Below are positions 60,906 through 64,000 of a stretch of 64,000 bases of DNA, piece by piece. The DNA is from Rhytidiadelphus loreus. Its lineage: Eukaryota > Streptophyta > Bryopsida > Hypnales > Hylocomiaceae. Below the pieces are notes generated by a model. It had not been told where the DNA came from and made no database searches. It was given only the letters and a program-made list of their open reading frames with translations. Position 1 is the first letter of the stretch, and each line of letters starts with the position of its first letter. The translations under genes were made by a program, and so were the position numbers. Where the stretch lies: assembly GCA_947034895.1 (NCBI GenBank), contig OX344764.1, positions 5,022,001 through 5,086,000 on the forward strand, given 5' to 3'.

Positions 60906-63900
60906 TTTTCAGTCTAGGAACTCGGGAGAACTTGTGGCCCTATAGAAAAGTTGAATCTCATATGATGTCATATAATTTAGGGGACATGTCAAACAAGTAT
61001 TTGCAATGAAGGAGCATCTAATACAAGTTGCAATTATTTTCTCTATATTATTGAATAATTGGGTTACATCTTTTCTTAGGAAAAAAATCTTACATTCATC
61101 CGATCCTTAAATATTGGACACTATAATCACATAACAAAGTCTTAGTTTTCATTTCATTTTTGACATTATAAATGACAAAAAATGTTTTTTGTAATTATCA
61201 AAGATGAAACATGATACATCTTTTATACATCATAAATTTTTCAAAACTCTTACTACATAAAACTCAAATCAACCAAATTTGGCTATACCGGTACTTGAGT
61301 TTGGATTTCAATTCAATTTCTTTTGTAGGACTTAGTTGTGATTATATAATAATACATGAGACCAATTGGGTTCTTCCTTGAGTTCAAGTGCTTTTGTAAA
61401 AGGGGAGCCTATTGTTTCAGAAAATTTCAAAAGTGTATAATACCACACTTTGATTAGACATTTTGACATTTTTTTTTAATATTTTTTATATAGTCTATTG
61501 AAACTAAATAGATCCTTTTTCTTCATTTCCAAATGAAATTCTTCAAGCCCAATGGCCATTTTGAAAGTCAAATCTTGAGTTTTCACATACTTCTTGATTT
61601 TAAATGTTTTTAAGCTTACCTAAGAAAATGTAGTTTCAATAATCTACTTTTTATTCAATTTTCAAAATTTTCAAAATAGTTAAAGCTATAATTTTTGTGA
61701 CATTTTGAAGATATCATCTTGAAAGCTCAAAATACACCTAGAAATACACTAACTTTTAACTTTTTCAATCAAATTTCTTTTGGTGTGAGCACTAGGAATA
61801 CATCAATTACACCATGATCTTTGTCACTAATATTTTCATTTTTCATAAAAATTTCACACTATTTAAAGAATTTTTATAATTATAATAATTTTTATAAAGA
61901 ATTTTCTTTAAAAAATCATATAAAATTCAATTTGATGTTTTTAATTATGAAAAAATGAGATTGAATTTCAAACATATATTATTACATGTAAAAAATATCC
62001 AAATTTTGAAATGCATAATTTAATGTAGAAATCTAATAAAGTTTGACAAAGCTTGGGTATGAAATGTCTTTAAGGGTTAGTCCCTAATGAATAATTGGGC
62101 TTGTAGTACCCAAATGGAAATTCAAGTTGCTTCTTACAAAACCAATTCGGATGGTCTTGACATTTTGGTATAAAATGTAGCCTTCCTAATGCTTTGTGAT
62201 TTGTTCCAAGTTAGGTTCACCAAGTTATTTTTGGCATAATGGACAACTTCCTTGGTAACTTTGGGAAACATATGATTGATATATTCTTCCTATACTTTTG
62301 AAATATTACTAGATAACTACCATAGTACAATAAACAATGGTTAGAAGAAATTAAAGTCATAGTGCAATACCGATAGTATCATTCCAAGAATAGAAAAATT
62401 CAGCTTATTCCATTTTCTAAGGCCAATGGAAACAAGCTTCTAATCTCCAACACTACACTCTTCCAATTGAAGTGGTGAAAGGGGCTAACTGAATATATTC
62501 TACACATTTACATACTTGCAATATACACCTTTGTAGTTTGGGACTTTTAGAAATATATATATTTTTTCTGTATTTGCTCAAAACACCAAAAAATCATAGT
62601 TTTAGATAGTCTTTGTTGAAACTTAGCATAAGAATGATTGTCATTCAATTTGTAAAGGCAAAACATTTAGTTATTTGGATGAAAACTTTTCATTGAGCTT
62701 AGCTAGTAATTTCTATGAATTTAGTCTCTAATTGAAAAATGCAATAAAAATAAGCACCCTCATCTAAAAGTGATGAAATCATCATTTCAATGGACTTAAT
62801 AGATAGTTGTTTTGTAATCAAAGTTTGATTTTCCAAATTTCATCCTAAAAGCTAGAGAATTCACTCAATTTTTGTAATGTAAGAAGCAGACACATATCAT
62901 GCTTCTTATAAGCAAAGTAGTAGGAAGTACAACAATCAAAGTGGAATATGTAAATTAGGATATGTAATAACTCAACTAGTTCTAGTAAAGAAAAATGCAA
63001 TAATTGTATTTGCAACCTATTTGAGCATAGTAAACTTATTTGTTACAATAACCATTCAATTTAGAAATTATAGGAAATCAAGTCAAATTTATAGCTCTAA
63101 ATTCATTTGTGATTGAAGTCTCCAATCAAAAGTGAAGAGCAAAGTTCAAAGAGGAATTGTAAGAATGTTCTTCCTTTCTTCTCTTACATATATGTCCATA
63201 AATTTTCAGTGAGGGCTCCAAATCACAATTGTGTTTTTGGAGTGCAAGTTAACTTCTAAATGTCAAGGGCCTTTTTGGGTTTAAAAACATCATTGTTTTT
63301 GAAGTGTTATAGGTTTAAATGTCACTAAGGTATAGAAATCTTGACCATACAATCTTGGGGTGAATGTGTTGTAGATGATGTGAATCAAACTTGGAGTCAT
63401 TTTGGCCAAATAGATTGCAAGATTATAATGTTTTAATGTTGAAAAAGGATGCTTAAATTTTCCTAGCAACATCTTTGGAGGTGAAATTTGATTTCTAAAC
63501 CTATTCAAATGAAAAAAATTTAAACAATAAAGGACTTTAAAAACAACATACAAATACATTGGTGAAAGAAAATATCATTCAATTATGTCATTGAGTCTAC
63601 AAAATGGTTTTGAAATGTCTAAGAAAATATATCTAAGGCTAAAACTCCTAATAATAAAATGCTTCTCAATTGCTAATAATTTCTTGGATTGATATGATCT
63701 AAACCACACAAATTAGACTAGTATGTGCAACTTTCCGCCCGTTTTTTTTTTAATAAGAAATGGATATTGTGTGAAGAAGAAACAAGCCACCTAAGTTTGC
63801 AATAATTCGGGATTTTGAACTTGAAAAACCAACAAATTTGATTGAAAACAAACATTGGATAGAGATACAACTACACAAGCTCCCAAAGTTGCAACCATCA

Positions 63901-64000
63901 AAATGCAGTTTGGTGAACTCAAATTAACCCATGAACTTCAAATGGCTTCCAAAAATCAGTCCATCTTGGATTGATCCAAAAATTTTACCACTAACTGTGC
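60906..64000. other. AT-rich spacer to window end
   Basis: No gene, RNA or clear repeat is supported. The only ORF (63290-63559, minus) has no recognisable motif. Confidence 0.5.

Noticed and set aside
1..64000. CRISPR arrays, operons, Shine-Dalgarno sites, integrons and similar prokaryotic features
   Set aside because: The window is clearly nuclear eukaryotic DNA with spliced genes, and none of the tandem repeats has regular spacers.

Overview
The window reads as nuclear DNA of a plant, most likely a non-flowering land plant; the sequence does not fix the species. It holds a plant-type sphingolipid delta-8 desaturase, a plant-type fused mRNA-capping enzyme, a mitochondrial proline dehydrogenase and an armadillo-repeat kinesin (ARK family, found in plants). 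Introns have GT..AG borders. Gene density is low, and the spacers are long, AT-rich and repeat-laden. A TTTAGGG unit (plant telomere type) also occurs. Exon models were built by hand from both splice sites and reading-frame phase.

Layout. 2-997 (+): 3' part of a delta-8 sphingolipid desaturase, followed by a tandem copy of its own gene end and a telomere-like repeat. 5403-11529 (-): complete 17-exon mRNA-capping enzyme (about 677 codons). 13.4-20 kb: AT-rich spacer. 20-24.2 kb (-): transposon territory, with a pogo/Tigger-like transposase relic holding six nonsense codons and no frameshift, split by a 238-bp palindromic CACTAG-ended element. 26578-28565 (-): complete 3-exon proline dehydrogenase (485 codons). 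30.5-43 kb: spacer with several inverted-repeat elements, including a family with TAA target duplications. 43427-43509 (+): class II tRNA-like gene with anticodon UCA and a non-canonical base 33. 43.7-45.2 kb: a run of tandem duplications. 46274-54653 (-): complete 19-exon ARK kinesin (about 1105 codons) with motor, long coiled coil and C-terminal armadillo repeats. 57457-58146 (-): decayed gene that looks like the motif-I end of an amino-methyltransferase. 59.7-60.9 kb: element with long imperfect terminal inverted repeats. The rest is AT-rich spacer.

The four protein genes are unrelated housekeeping or metabolic genes and form no pathway together. The most unusual features are the UCA tRNA-like gene, the nested transposon pair with a datable insertion order, the methyltransferase-like relic, and the very high density of two-copy local tandem duplications, some of which touch exons, splice sites and a gene end.
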